A stretch of 64,000 nt of DNA from Phalacrocorax aristotelis (taxonomy: Eukaryota; Chordata; Aves; Suliformes; Phalacrocoracidae). A program made the translations under genes and the position numbers. The first letter of the stretch is position 1, and each line of letters begins with the position of its first letter. Under the pieces are notes generated by a model. It saw nothing but the letters and a program-made list of their open reading frames with translations, searched no databases and had not been told where the DNA came from. The stretch spans positions 58,290,918 through 58,354,917 of the forward strand of contig NC_134277.1 of assembly GCF_949628215.1 (NCBI RefSeq), written 5' to 3'. Positions 1 through 13,500 of this stretch are shown one piece after another.

Positions 1-3000
1 CAAAGGTAGGATAGATTGGTTATGTCCCTGTGATGCTGAGCAGCTTCAGTGTATTGGTAGACGAGAGAGAAGTGACCCACCCAGAACAGCAGAGGATGTG
101 AGCAGCCCTGTACTCTTCGCGTATCCACATATAGACCATACAGGGAATCTCTTGCTGGGCCAATTAATAAATGCTCACTGGGTTTGAGCATCAGCAGCAT
201 ATTCTTTCCCGATCTGTGAGGAGCTAGCTCAGGTTCAGGGGATGCTTCTTGCAAAGTTTGATTGAGCAGCAGCACATATGCCCCATGATGCCAAGCACAC
301 TGTCAGGTAGAAACAGCTGGGGAGCTTGTCCTCTGATGGGACCTGTTCATGTGTTTGTGACTTTAGCATTACGTGTTACAGCATGGCACAGCCAGCTCTC
401 CTCTGCATGGGGATGAGTGTGTCAGGCATATTGTTATATTGGACCAGGGGGTGACAGAGGGATTGCAGTGTAGTGTACAGGCAAACATAGCTGGAGGCAG
501 GCTGTAGGGCTCAGCAAGACAGTCTTGAGAAGTCTGGTTTTAGGAGCCCGTGCTATTCATCACAGTGCTTGCACTGGCAAGAGAAGACAAAACTCCTGTG
601 GAAGTAAGGGGTATGGGACGCCACCACAGCCAATGCTGTAAGCGTTGGGACTGTGCCAAGTTGTGTGGAGAAGTGGGATTCTCATCTGCTTCATGGTGCT
701 TGGAGTGGTTGGGAAAAAGTGTTAAACTTGGTTTAAACCAGGAAAGTGACAGTCAGAAAAAGCAGAGAAAAGCAATTCAGATAAATACCACTACTGTGAC
801 AAAATTAGTCAGTCAGGAGGATCATTTGAAATATCAGGTAATCCTGGGATAAGCATCACAAGCCTTTAGGGAAAAGTCCTTCAAATAATGTGGAAAATGG
901 GACAGAAAGACAGAAAGTAGAGTTTTGCTTAGGCTGAGGCAGCTAACAAACTTGATAGCAAGCTGGCCACTCCTTGAAGCTGTGAAATGTGCAGGAGTTT
1001 TGGACTCTTATATGCATAGATTAATGAGGTAATACTAAGGGACCTAGAAATGAACTACCTATTCATCTGCACAGGGAAAGGATGACTGGGGATTTTGCAC
1101 CTGTTTAAAAAGGAGGAAATTGCACTAAAACTGTAGACCTGGGTCAAGCGAGCAAGAACATTTGATAGCCAAATAGTTGATCTGGACTTCATTAAAAGTG
1201 AAAAAATGTATGAAATAGGAATGTGCTTGAGAACCACACAGGTTGTCGTAAGTTATGATAGCTCTCTTCCTCCTTACTCAAATCAGGAAACAAATGCCTT
1301 ATTCACATCTACGTAACAAGCAGAAATTAATCATCTGCTCTGACAACAATAGAAGACAAAAACATCTTGGAGGTGTCTCAGGTGAATTATAATTAAAATT
1401 TGCCATTAATTTAAACACAAGCGCTTAAGAAAGTTGTTAAGATATGATTTCTCTGTGGATAGATGACCCTTGGTCTTCCACCTTTGCTATTCTGTCCTGC
1501 TTGGCTCTGGATTATCACCTAGGAATGAGGGACAATGACATTAACTGCTTAAGGACTAACTTTTGGGGTGACTCAAAAGACTAATCAGGCAGGGGTCAAG
1601 CCCTCTGGCACTTTCAAACCACTAGTTTTTACCATGTGGGAAATGGCATCCAGTTGTCCACATAACAGTTTCCCTTTGTGCAACCTGATGTAGGGCACTA
1701 GGAGCAAGAAGAGTATTTCAGCCTTTTAAAAGGAGGAAAACCCCCATCAGGAGGCAGTTTCAGGCTAACCCTAGAGTACCAACCAAACTGAATGAAATTT
1801 CATAAATCTCCAGCTAAGGCCAGAAATGTGTCATACCAGCTCTGTCACTGAGGTGTCAACAGAAATAAGCAGACCTGTGAACTGAAAACTATTCAGAAAT
1901 GGCAACAGCTCTTTTTATGTGCCCCAAACACAGAGCACAGCAGTATATACCAGTACAACATCAATATCTAGGTCTCTGGAGTTGCTGAACCCTTAAAGTC
2001 AATCTCTTTCTCCTCTCCCTAGAGCTGAGGGCATAAAATTGCTGAACCGACAAAAACGCTGCTCAGTCAGAAGTGTGGCAGACAGATGCCTGGATGATCT
2101 GTGTAGCTGCTTACCACTTCTGGTCATCAGGAACTGAAAGAGAAAGAACAGAATTTAATTTCAGAGAGCTCTTTGACTGTTAGTACTTCTTGAAATGTAT
2201 GTAATTGCAGAGTACATTACTGAGCCTCTATACTTTCCAACCCAGGTGTCATGCAGTTCAGTTTTGGATTCTTACCAGACATGTGTTCATGCATATGCCT
2301 ATTTCCTTTTTAGTTAGCTAAAGTCAATTTTTAAAAAACCCTCTTAGCTAGTTGTGCCTTTCCTTTCACAGCACTGCTGGACAAACGTGGGCAAGAGAAT
2401 AAATGCCTGACAACTGAATATCAGACAGTAAATGATTGCCTTTATTTTGACTTCTTATTTGACAATGGGAATCCTTGGCACTTATTCTCTGCTACAGTGG
2501 TTTGATGGCTATATGCATCTGGGATCGTACAATATCCACATTCAAAATGCACTTACAAGGGCTACTCTTGGCTTTCTGGAACACGGCCTCCTCCAGCTTG
2601 ATCGTTCATCTACCTTTCTCCATTCTCTAAGGAAACTTCTGCAAGTTCCTCCACTCTTGTCTGCCATCTCCTGATGCTTTGGCACTTCAGATGGGTCTCT
2701 TCTTCCCTCCAGCACCCAGAAAAGTTTTTGGTTCTTCCTCTAAGATCCAAGCTCAACACTTGGAACGGGCTTCTAAAAACCCAAGAATGGTCCTTAAAGA
2801 CACATTGCCAACAGCTCCACAGCAGAACAAAAAAACAAATCTTTCCACCTATTCTAGCACATGCTACGGCTGGGAGTAGGAATAGATATATTTACAAATT
2901 GTGAAAAAAGTAATGGTGGTGTTCTGAAAATGAAATCGGAGATATGAGAGTTGTGACAGTAAAAGTTGCCTAGCACATACAATCTGTAAAAAGGGAATTT

Positions 3001-4094
3001 CCACCATCAGAAAGAAATGCAAAACTGCAAACTGGGCCCCCAGATATTCACAACTGATTCATACAGGGCTCAGATCTTATCACAGGAGCTTTATCAATAT
3101 TACAAAACCATTGTGACTGTATATGAAAAAGAGGAACACAGAATTTACCAGAGTGCAAAAAAGCCTCGAGACCGTTTCCATTTTAGCCTACCCACATTTC
3201 CAACCCCTGGGGGAAGATTTTAGAAAAAAAAAAAAAAGTACTTAACAGGCTGTGGGAAGTCTTGATGCAAAAGTATAACTACTACCTGGGAAGGGAAAAC
3301 GTTTCAGTCTCCTGCAACTGAAAACCGATAATGCAGTGATGGCAGCTTGGGAGTCATGATAATAATGAATTATTGTATTAAACCCACAAAAATAGTCGAT
3401 GTGTATGAGGAACTCTGGAAAGTCATCTCCTTTCAGTTATCTGAGCAAGGTTACATGCAGCTATTTTATTACTGTAGCATACTGGGTAATGCTAATGCAG
3501 GCACATGCTGGACTGTGGACCATGGCCCATTAGTCCTCACCTTGGCTGAAAGGCAGGCTGGCAAAACGCAAAAAAGTTGCAGGATATTTGACTTGAAGCT
3601 ACTTTAGATTTGAGATGACTTTCCTAAAGACAAACATTGAGTAATGAGTTTGCACAGGGCTTTAAAATTACTAATTTTTCTTTGGTTTTGAACAGAATTT
3701 GATTAGTGGAAATATGTATTTTGGTAAATTTATGGTTGAATTGACTGAGATTCCTGAGATAGCAAGAAACTAGGCTTGATGACTCAGGAGATCCCTTTTA
3801 GGCTAATGGATACAGTCCATACATATTGATAAGCCATGGCACATGAATAGGTAAATGACTCTGGCTGGTGTGTGAAGCCATGCTAAACCTGACAGTGAGT
3901 TGTGTTGAAAGCACCTTCATCTGGATGGCTGATACTCCATGAAAACCTAGGAGGACTGCCAGTGGGTCTGACGATGTTTAAAGTGTGGGATCTGCAACTT
4001 CAATAGCCTCCTTTGGTGCTAATGTGGGGTGTTGTATGGAGAGGTGGCAATGGGAGAGAGACCTTAGATCCAGAGGCCAAACTCTTTCTCTTCC
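1..4094. other. Intergenic DNA upstream of VOPP1, no gene seen
   Basis: I see no exon, RNA gene or recognisable transposon here. Open frames are short (at most about 100 codons), show no family motif and have no splice or polyadenylation context. The only low-complexity feature is a run of 14 A at 3224-3237. The base composition is ordinary AT-leaning, CpG-poor vertebrate DNA. Distal regulatory elements for VOPP1 could lie here, but nothing in the sequence singles one out. Confidence 0.6.
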
Positions 4095-4590
4095 ACAGAA
4101 TCACAGAATGGTAGGGGCTGGAAGGGACCTCTGGAGATCATCTCATCCAACCCCCCTGCTTGAGCAGGGACACCTATAGCAGGGGGCACAGGAATGCATC
4201 CAGGTGGGCTTTGAATATTTCCAGAGAAGGAGACTCCACAACCTCTCTGGGCAGCCTGTGCCACTGCTCTGTCACCCTCAAAGTAAAGTTTTCCCTCATA
4301 TTCAGGTGGAACTTCTTGTGTTCCGATTTGTGCCCATTGCCCCTTGTCCTGTCATCAGGCACTACTGAAGAGAGTCCTGCCCCATCCTCTTGACACCCAC
4401 CCTTCAGATATTTCTAAGCATGGATAAGATCCCCCCTCAGTCTTCTCTTCTCCAGGCTAAACAAACCCAGGTCTCTCAGCCTTTCCTCATAAGAGAGATG
4501 CTCGAGTCCCCTGATCATCTTTGTAGCTCCCCACTGGCCTCTCTCCAGTAGTTCCCTGTCTTTCTTGAACTGGGGAGCCCAGGGACTGGG
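4095..4590 (-). mobile_element. CR1 LINE, 5'-truncated 3' end
   Basis: The + strand starts with acagaatcacagaatggt, the reverse complement of the short terminal repeat that ends bird CR1 elements, so the element reads on the minus strand. It continues with the typical CR1 3' segment (ggaagggacctctggagatc, then the antisense of the reverse-transcriptase ORF end). On the minus strand, 4174-4362 still encodes the usual carboxyl end of CR1 ORF2, including [16 protein letters not shown], followed by the stop. Further into the element (4435-4585) the frame is broken, although the similarity continues to the 'tcttgaactggggagcccag' stretch. The copy is about 0.5 kb and truncated at its 5' end, as most CR1 copies are. 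It is a dead fragment of moderate age. The exact truncation point is uncertain by about 20 bases. Confidence 0.93.
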
Positions 4591-7500
4591 AGAATATGTG
4601 CACTAGGCTAAAAGCAGACTAAACCAAAGCTGCTCAGGGCTGAGGATGACTGCTGCAGGTGAGTGTGTTGGAGCATGAAGTGTGAGGAAGTCAAGACCTC
4701 GAGAGAGAGAGGAGGGAGTTTCTTGTATTTGGCATTGCTGGAGAGATAATCAGTTGTGGCTCTGAGCACTCCACAGGAGACAATTTCTTCTGCTTTGCTC
4801 AGAAAAGCAATCTTTGCATACAGCACTGTAATAAGACAAGACTAGATTGAGAATTCATCTGCTCAGTGTCATGTAGAAATCTTATCCTTCAGGAATATCC
4901 TTGTGAGACCCTACATACCGAGTTGCTAACCACATTCAGGTGAAATGAGGCAACAGTGTTTTCCATGTGTACTTAGATTGTAGAACTCTCTCTTTTCTGA
5001 TGACTTTGTTTCATTGTTAGAGATGAAAGTTTAAAAAGTGCAATGCATACTGTGTGCAGCTGCCAGGACAGGGAGGAATTTTCCCTGGGGTGCACTCATG
5101 GGGTTTCTACGTTGTTTCTCTGAAGATCGGTGTGCCTCACAAAGACCGAACTATTGCAGGAAATGAATGGCTTATGAAGGCTCACCAGAGGACCAAACAT
5201 CCTTCTAATTACTTCACTGCAAATGGAATAATTATAGAAAAAGAAGGATGAAAGCCCAAATGAAGTACAGAGGCCCTTGAAAAATGCCAGTAGGTCGAAC
5301 ACTGCTGCCACCTCCTCCTTTTTTGCTATTGACCCGTCCTTTCATCTCAGCATTAAGTGCCCACTTCCTTTAAATACCTTTTTATCCTAACCAACTCTCC
5401 TAATTCACAGAGCTGCTTGAACTTGTTTATTTTTTTAACTGCCTGCAACAGAAAGCTTTAATGCTTCATTCTTTGTAACTGAGTAAGCTTTCTGGACTCT
5501 GCTTGCATTGCTTCAAGCAGACAGGCAATGGTCACTTGCCCTGGCAATGCTAACTTGGCTTCTTCAGCCAGAAACAAAACAGACTCCATGAGTTTTGGGA
5601 GTAAGAGAGGGTGAAGAACAGTGACTGTAAGAAAGACATGATCTATAAGGGAGAGCACATATCTTGTGTCAGTAAACACAAACAGGGAGAATTCTGCTTC
5701 ATTTATCTGCAGACTGAGAAAGCTGCTTGATATTCTTCCTCCTTGGCAGAAAATGACAGCACACAAAGCAATCACGTTATTAATTCAGATGAACAGCAGC
5801 ACACATCCCTGCGTTATATAATTATTTCATTAAAGTGAAGGATCAGTTTAAAACTTCATTAAAATCTAACCAGCAGAAAATAATATGATTCCACTGACAT
5901 TTGGTTTAATTAAAACCTGTAAGTTAGGAATATTAAAACGTGCATTAGCTGTGGAAGGTCTCTGAAAGCAGCATCGCCCAGTCAATACCTTACCCCTCTA
6001 TGCACTGTGCTTCTTATGGAGCAGGGAGTAGCAGACAGGCACGAGGAGTTCTTGGAGTCCAGACTCAGTAAAGCCCAGCAATAAAGGTGACCTGCACACA
6101 GTTTTTCAAAACATCCTCAAATTAGTCAAGCAGGGCTTCTGCATTATCAAAATAAGTATTACTTGTTCAACTCAGTCTCAAGAGTCGAAGAACTAAATTG
6201 ATTCCGTGAACTGTGAGAAACAATGGCTCTGAGCCAAAGCCCACTGAAACCAAGACAAAGATCCCCTGCGGACTCCAATAGCTTGCTGGACCTCACCCAA
6301 TGTGAGTAAATGACAATTTTTTTCTAAAGTGAGTTTCTTTTTCTGTGACAGCTTTGCACAATATTTTCCATCGTGGCTACCTTCGTTCGGACGTTGCTGT
6401 CCTCCTACATGCAATTTCAGACTCATTGTTTCCAATACTTTTTAATTTCACACTGTCAAGATAGTTTTCTCTGTGGTTTCACAGAGTGAATTGACCTAGT
6501 TAAAATTAAAGGTTGCCAGCATAAATTAGATTAGGTTGGCCTAGTGATCTGAAAAAGCGCTGTAACATGCTGTGTTTGTCTTTATTTTCATGAGTAAGAA
6601 TGGCTGGATGAAAAGACAACTATTAGAGGTACTCAGTTTACACTGTCATAATTACAGGTTTAATGTTACCTTATTAGGATGCAACAAGACCAAGTGATTG
6701 GTTATTTCAATCAGAAATATAATAATTCCACTGTTTTATTTTTAGCTATAAGATTTCATATTCCATTTGAAATGCATATGAATATAGTTAGTTATAAAGT
6801 AATATAATTTACTGACAGTGTGGATATTTCTACATTCTTAAGACCATCTATACTGTGAACCTCTCAAGCCTGAGATAAAAAGATCATCTTATCCCAAGCT
6901 TTGGAGATTGCAAGAAGTAGATACTTTGCTCTCCATATCTTAGCACAGGCCCAAGATCTCTTGTTCATCAGGTATGAATACAGCAGACATAAGGAGGGTG
7001 ATGCATGTTACCAGCCTCATCTGCCAATAAACATCTTGAGTCTGACTCTTTCTAGGCACAGTGTAGAAACTCTGAGGCTTAGCTACTGCTGGAATAAGGG
7101 CTGGCTCAGTCGTCTTATGCTTGCCCTTAAACCTGTTGGGTTTTGTACAGTGAAAAGCGGACTAATGTCTCCTTAAGAAGGATATTTTCTCCTGTCAGCC
7201 CTATTGTTCCTGTAAATACCTCTCATCACCACTAAAAAAGGACAAGAGGACAATGGATTTTTATCCTGAACGGAGTCCAGAAGCACTTCACCTTGGGAAC
7301 TGCATTACTCTTTGCAGGCAGAATCCCTGCAAACGTCAAAGGGAGGTCTATTAATAATAATACATAGATAATAATTAGTAAATAATTGATGTTGACATTG
7401 CAATTTGCTGCTGTGTAGTGCTCTGCTGTGTGCACGGTAAGCTGAATGGTTGGCTCCACTGGCCAAAGCACTGTATTGCTTTTTGGCTTGTTGATATCCA

Positions 7501-10500
7501 TGTGTCTGTCACTCCACTACCTAATGCATGGGTGTGTGAAGATTGTTACTTTAAGCTGTAGGATATCAACACTTCTATATGTGGGAGCGATTCCCCACAA
7601 CTCTCTATCAGACTATAACTCTTTCTTCTCAAGCCAATTTTTAACACAGCTGCAACCCAAAGAGACTCTCTTTTGGATCCATTTTTTAATGTGGAAACTG
7701 TTATTTTTTTAAATCTATTTTCTGCCCTTTTGTGTGCTTTGCTGTTTGTTACTAAGAATTCAATCTGTCAAAAAATGCACCTGGGAATGATTTTTGCATT
7801 GATTGTAGAATGGTTTTGTTATTTTTTGGGCTACAGCTGCAGTATGGCTATCATCTTAAAGGTATTGGAAGACTTCAGACCTGCTGTTTTCTTCCTCCTT
7901 GTGCATAGTCAGTTGCTATTTTGAAAAGAGAGGAGGGAGAAAGGAATGGGGTGACTGAGGATGGAAAGACTTGGGGCAATAGACAGGGAAACATTTTTTT
8001 CTCAGTTTTTCTTTTGGAGGAACCCATCTTGTGTTTGTATCATTTCTGAGTAGCTGCAGCAGAAAGTTTCTCTTTCTCCATGGGGTCTGCATAATCTTAG
8101 GTTTCAACCTCAAATGTTCCACCCGTTTATGCTCCAGGGATATCTCTATTTGAATGCCATGTAGTCTTTACTACCAGGGAGAATCATTAATGAAAATACC
8201 TGCCACTCATAGCATCCAGCTATGTAGCAGTAGTAGCTACAGAGTGCCATGTAAGATTAACAGCTTCCCTTGGCTTTTGGTAGGACTGTTTTGTTTCCAT
8301 CCTCTTATCCCAGCAGTGTTATTTAGCCCTACCACATCCTGGCCCGTGTGCTCAAGAAACAGCTTTATTTCTACAGTTGGGCACACGCTGCCTCTTCTTC
8401 AGTATCAGCAAGCCTAGAAAATCCAAATCTTACTTCCTAAAACATAAGGACACCCTGGAGTGTGCTCGTAGTGTAGTTTCTCAAGGCTGGACTAGCGGGA
8501 ACAGGGAGCATCACAAGAAATGGGCTATGGGAGCACAAATACAGATTTTAATGATCAGACTTGAAATTGACTGAGGGCCAGGCGAATATGTGCTAACATA
8601 AGGCAAGTTTTGCTGGTAGAAAATCTAGCCTAGCTGAAAATAGAGCTGCTTGAAAGTTATTTAGCAATGCACAGCACTCTGCAGTGGTTCAGAACAGCTG
8701 AGAAGGAGAGTCTTGGATAATAAATGCTGTAGTGGAATTTAGGTAGGTATGAGATGTTTGTCCGCACTGAATAGCATTAGTGGCTTGTTAAGGCCAAGCA
8801 AATAATAAATCACTGGCTTCAACAGCCTTTACTATTTGCTAAGCCCTTACATTTAGATTTACACAGTGAACTGGACTGCCAGAATGCATCCTGAGTTAGT
8901 GAACTGATACTCCTCAGCTGAAGGAGTTGGCTTGATTTATATAAGCAGTATGCACGCTTAAAGAAAATCAAGGTAGTTTCCTCATGCAGGGCCTTACATG
9001 CTTCAGTGCCTGCATGCATGTGCCTTTTGCACTATTGCCAGGGAGAAATTCTTGGCTCCAGTCCTCAAGTTTCCTGAAGAAGGTATAGCAGATGGCTGGA
9101 GATGTTCCTTCTGAGGATGAAAAACCCCACTATGTAGTATCTTCACTGAAGAGATCTTAATACCTATTGGATCTGCAATACATTGGGACTCTTTCTTCAC
9201 TCTTGATATAGGAATCACCTCACTATTCATATTCCAGCAAAACTAAAGTTTTCTTGTCACAGCCTCTTAGGATCCATTTAGACAGCAAAAGCTATCCAGA
9301 TGCCAGCACTCATATCAGTGCTGTGTGCTTGAGTGGTTTAGTGCTATGAAACTTAACTCTGAGACAAGTGCTTGGAAACCCTGCCCGAGGGACCAAACCT
9401 ACATTTGACCTCCTGTATTCCCCATCTGCCTTCCTTGACTCATCATCTCCCCTGAAAGTTTCCTTGCCTGACAGTTCATTACCTCACACAAGCGTATGGT
9501 AGACAACCCTGTCCAGAGTTTAAACAACATGAGTCATGACTCTGCTATACCTCATGCTGTCTGTGCCAGCAAGTTTTGCAGATCTGCCTGCCCTATATTT
9601 TTATCTAAGCTATCCATGCTATCAAGACTGCTTCACAACCTTGGCTGGTAAGTACACTTTGTATTATCGAAGGGCTGAGCACACTTGCAGACCATTGCTT
9701 GAGTGAGAAGGAAAGGTTACACATCTACCATCGCTGACCTTCTGTTCGCTGTTTTAGTCCCTGTTGAATTTTCAGGAAGCCAGGAGATATGCTTGATCCC
9801 ATTTTTTAGTTTTGTATGCAACCCTGGCAGTGGCGGTGGCAGTAGCATCAGTAGTGAAACTTGGAAGAGTAGGTGGATGGAGATGCCATTGGCGGTACTG
9901 TTAAGGCAAATATTCCCTGACTAAGTGTTGCATGTGTGTGAATGTAGATGGAGACAGAACATCTCAAAGAAGATTGATTAAAGGTTAAATAATCTTCCTT
10001 TTCATAACAGACCCCATGATGCTCTGTAAGGTTGCTACAACAGACTGAGTGAACAGCGTTGTGGCATAGTTCTTTTAAAAGCCCTACATATTTTCCATTA
10101 TTGAAAACGGTTTGTTTTACAGATCAGATGTCCCATTAGTATTGTTATGATTTCTTGTCATTCTGACATCAGCTGCATTTTATCCCTTGTTATTTCTAGA
10201 ATACATCTAGTGTTGACTTTTTTCAGTCCAGCAACAGCTTGATCCTTCTCCTGTCTCATTACAATATGAAAAAATTGAGACTGCTGGTGGGACATTAGTT
10301 AATAAACACATTGCCTGTAGTTCCCAGACAACTGATGCATTTTCCCATCTTTATTTAATGGGATGTTGTTTTCTCACATTGAAATATCCAGGCTATAGCA
10401 GTGAAGAAATTCTCAATGTGCTACAAATAAATTCACACTAAAGGAAAGAAACCCCAGGAGATGGTTACTACTTTAAATGAAGAAGGAAAACCCCTATTAG

Positions 10501-13500
10501 GCAACTTCATCTGTTTTGTTTGACTCAAAGCTGAAATCTAAAACCTGATTGTCCCCTTGCACTGGTTTTATATTTGTCTCATTGACTTCAATGAAATTAA
10601 TGTTAATTTACATTGGTATGAGAAGAATTGGATCACGGAGGTCTCATTATTCCAGACTGTAACCAATGACCTGGTAGAGCTTTTTATTCTCTGGCTAGGA
10701 GGATGCTGTAAGGGTTGAGAGATTGTTCACAGCGCAGACAGGAAAATGAGATAAGACAAAGCAAAAATAAAGTGCTTCAGACTATTTGATTCCAGGGGCT
10801 CGTCCTCAGAGGCCACAGGAGATAGCTTTGCATTTCCATTATGCCAGTGTGTGCTTGGAACTGCGTTCCCCAGGCATTTTCTCCGGAGTGCTAAGAGAGC
10901 TCACTGACAGTGTCTGAATATGCGACACACTCCTGAAAATGACTGGTTCTAGCTCTTAGTCTCTGCCAACATCCGTTTCTTCTCCTCATCCCTTTTCTTT
11001 CAACACTTAGGGAAAATAACCATGTTTTTGAATCAAGTGGCTGCTCTGTAGAAGAAATTAGTGGTGAGCAAAGCTGAGAGCAAGCAAGGACTCACAGGGA
11101 TGCAGAGACATTCAGCCAGAGCATCATTTTTTCCGTTTGCAGTTTACTGTATTGCCTAATAAAGACTCTGAAACAAAAAAAATTGTTTGGTATATTACAT
11201 ATTTATATATAAATTACAGCTGGGTTACTCAACCTCAGTGATAGCAGGCAGCGGCTGTTGGTTCTGTGCTTGGACATAGGGGGAGAAGCACTACCACCCC
11301 TTCTTCCCTACCCTGCCTCTATACCACAGGCTCTCACTTTCCCAAGGGAGGAGGCAAACTGCATTTATCTGCCAATACTGCTACCACTCCATGGCTTGCA
11401 GGCCATCAGCAGTATACATCACCACTGCTTCAGTTCATTTCCACCCTTGTGCACCATACTGCTTATGTTCGCCACGCTCTGTTGCACTGTGCCTTTCTCT
11501 TTGGAGTCCCACCCTTCTTTATCTCCTTGTCCTCTCCTGTCTTCCAGATCCTCCTGACAAAATCTTACTAATTTTCTGACCCCAGTTCTGTCTGGACAAA
11601 GTTAGACTGTTTCATCTGATCTCCCTATCTCCTACAGATGCAACTCAGCCCTGTCCTCCTCCCCTTGTAGATGTGATCATCTGCTCAGACCTTGTCTTTG
11701 TCTCCCTACAAACCATTTGAAGGCAGCTTGGAAAGTTACTGCTCTAATTTGACAGGTCTGAGGCAGTGCAGATGACATCTAGCTCCAACAGCATGTGTTT
11801 AGATTTCTAAATATCCATTAGAACCAATAATAGTAGCCCAAATAGGAATTCAGAGCCTAAAAGTTTCTTTGGTACTGAGCTTTGGTCCTATAATAATACT
11901 CTGAAGGAACTTAACCTTCCTTAATCCTTCCACCAAGCCAATGTTTGACCTTTCGCTGTGGACTGGGAACAAAGAGTTTGCATTTACAAATGATCCATCT
12001 CACAGGAAAAAAAAAACAACAAAGAATTAACTCTGAGCTCCTGAGTTCTCTAACACAAACCATTAGTAACTTTGCCGAGAGGATAAAACTTCATTCTTGA
12101 TTGAGAAAACTGAACAAAAAAGCATTTGATCTGATTGACACGGCTATTCTGGTTGTATTGGGTAGCATATTTAATCAATAAGCTTTCTGTTTTGGAATAC
12201 TAATGCTTATCTTATACTTGCTCCTTCTCAAAATACTGTTTGCTATAGAATTATTTGTTTAATATGATGGACAAATATCTGACTCTGCCAAGAAAGCCTG
12301 GAAGTCACAGAGTGTGAGCAGCAGGGCTGTTGTTTGGGAGCCCAGACAGGGTGGCTTATAATCACTCCACCCTTAATTTCTTAGCATATCTGTTAAATAT
12401 GTTACGTTTTATTGGAAATGGTGTCAGAAATGGCCACAGATTTCCAGTGTGGTGGTATATAGTGACTATGACTACTATGGACTCTTACTTGGAGGACTCC
12501 AAGTACAATCCAGCCATTCTGTTTCAGTTCAGTGACTTTTATTTGATGTTAGTAGTTATGGAAAACTGACCTTTTCATGCGCTTTGCAGATATTAATGAA
12601 GATTAAAAAAATTAATATCTGGATGTAATGGAATACTAAAATACAAATCAGATATTTTTTTGGCTGGTGCTGCTCAGCTCAATAATATCCTTCCATACAA
12701 AATTAAGTTGTAGGAGGTATAAATATTTACATTAATATTTGAAGGAGGGCTGCTACGTCTGGATCACCTCTCTAAGCCTCCACAGACTCTTACTGAAGAT
12801 ATAATTATTGAAGATGGAGGTACTGAGAGAAATATGCTATTGAATTTGGAGTAGGTTGTTAAAACTTAAGCAAGTCCTGAGTCAGATTTCCTTTAAAGTT
12901 GCATTTAAATTCAGTCGCGATGGATAGTTATTGATGCAAGTGATGAAAAAAATTAGACTTTATTCTGGGAAATTGGATTATAATTTAACTATTATTCTGC
13001 TGAGAGACTATACCTTTGTGTAAACTGCTAGAGAGTTAGAAAAAATGGTCATGGTTTTTCAGAAAATGTCTCCTATGTCTTAAAAGAGTTATAGGATCTT
13101 TAAAAAAACACACCATAGATAAAGAATGTGCTTTGAACAAGATGTGGAAGCTGCAGAAATACGATATTATGTTTGCCTTGGCTGGGTATTGCTGCATTCA
13201 TGAATATTTTTTATATCTGTTTTTAAATGAATAATGCTAATGTAGTTTCTCAACAGATATCAGTGATGATTTTGGAAGGCAGAGACATTTACTGAATATT
13301 TTATGTAATTTAAAAGGGCTTTCTTTTACTTACTGACAAAGGCTATTACCATTTATATAATTACGAAAAAAGAATCTCAAAATGTATTTGAGGTGATCCT
13401 ACCCTTAAAATACAGTGTTTGGAAAACAAAGAAGAATTTGACTAATATTTAATAGTATGTGTGAAGGAGGTAGTGGCATATTTTAATAAAAACAAAATAG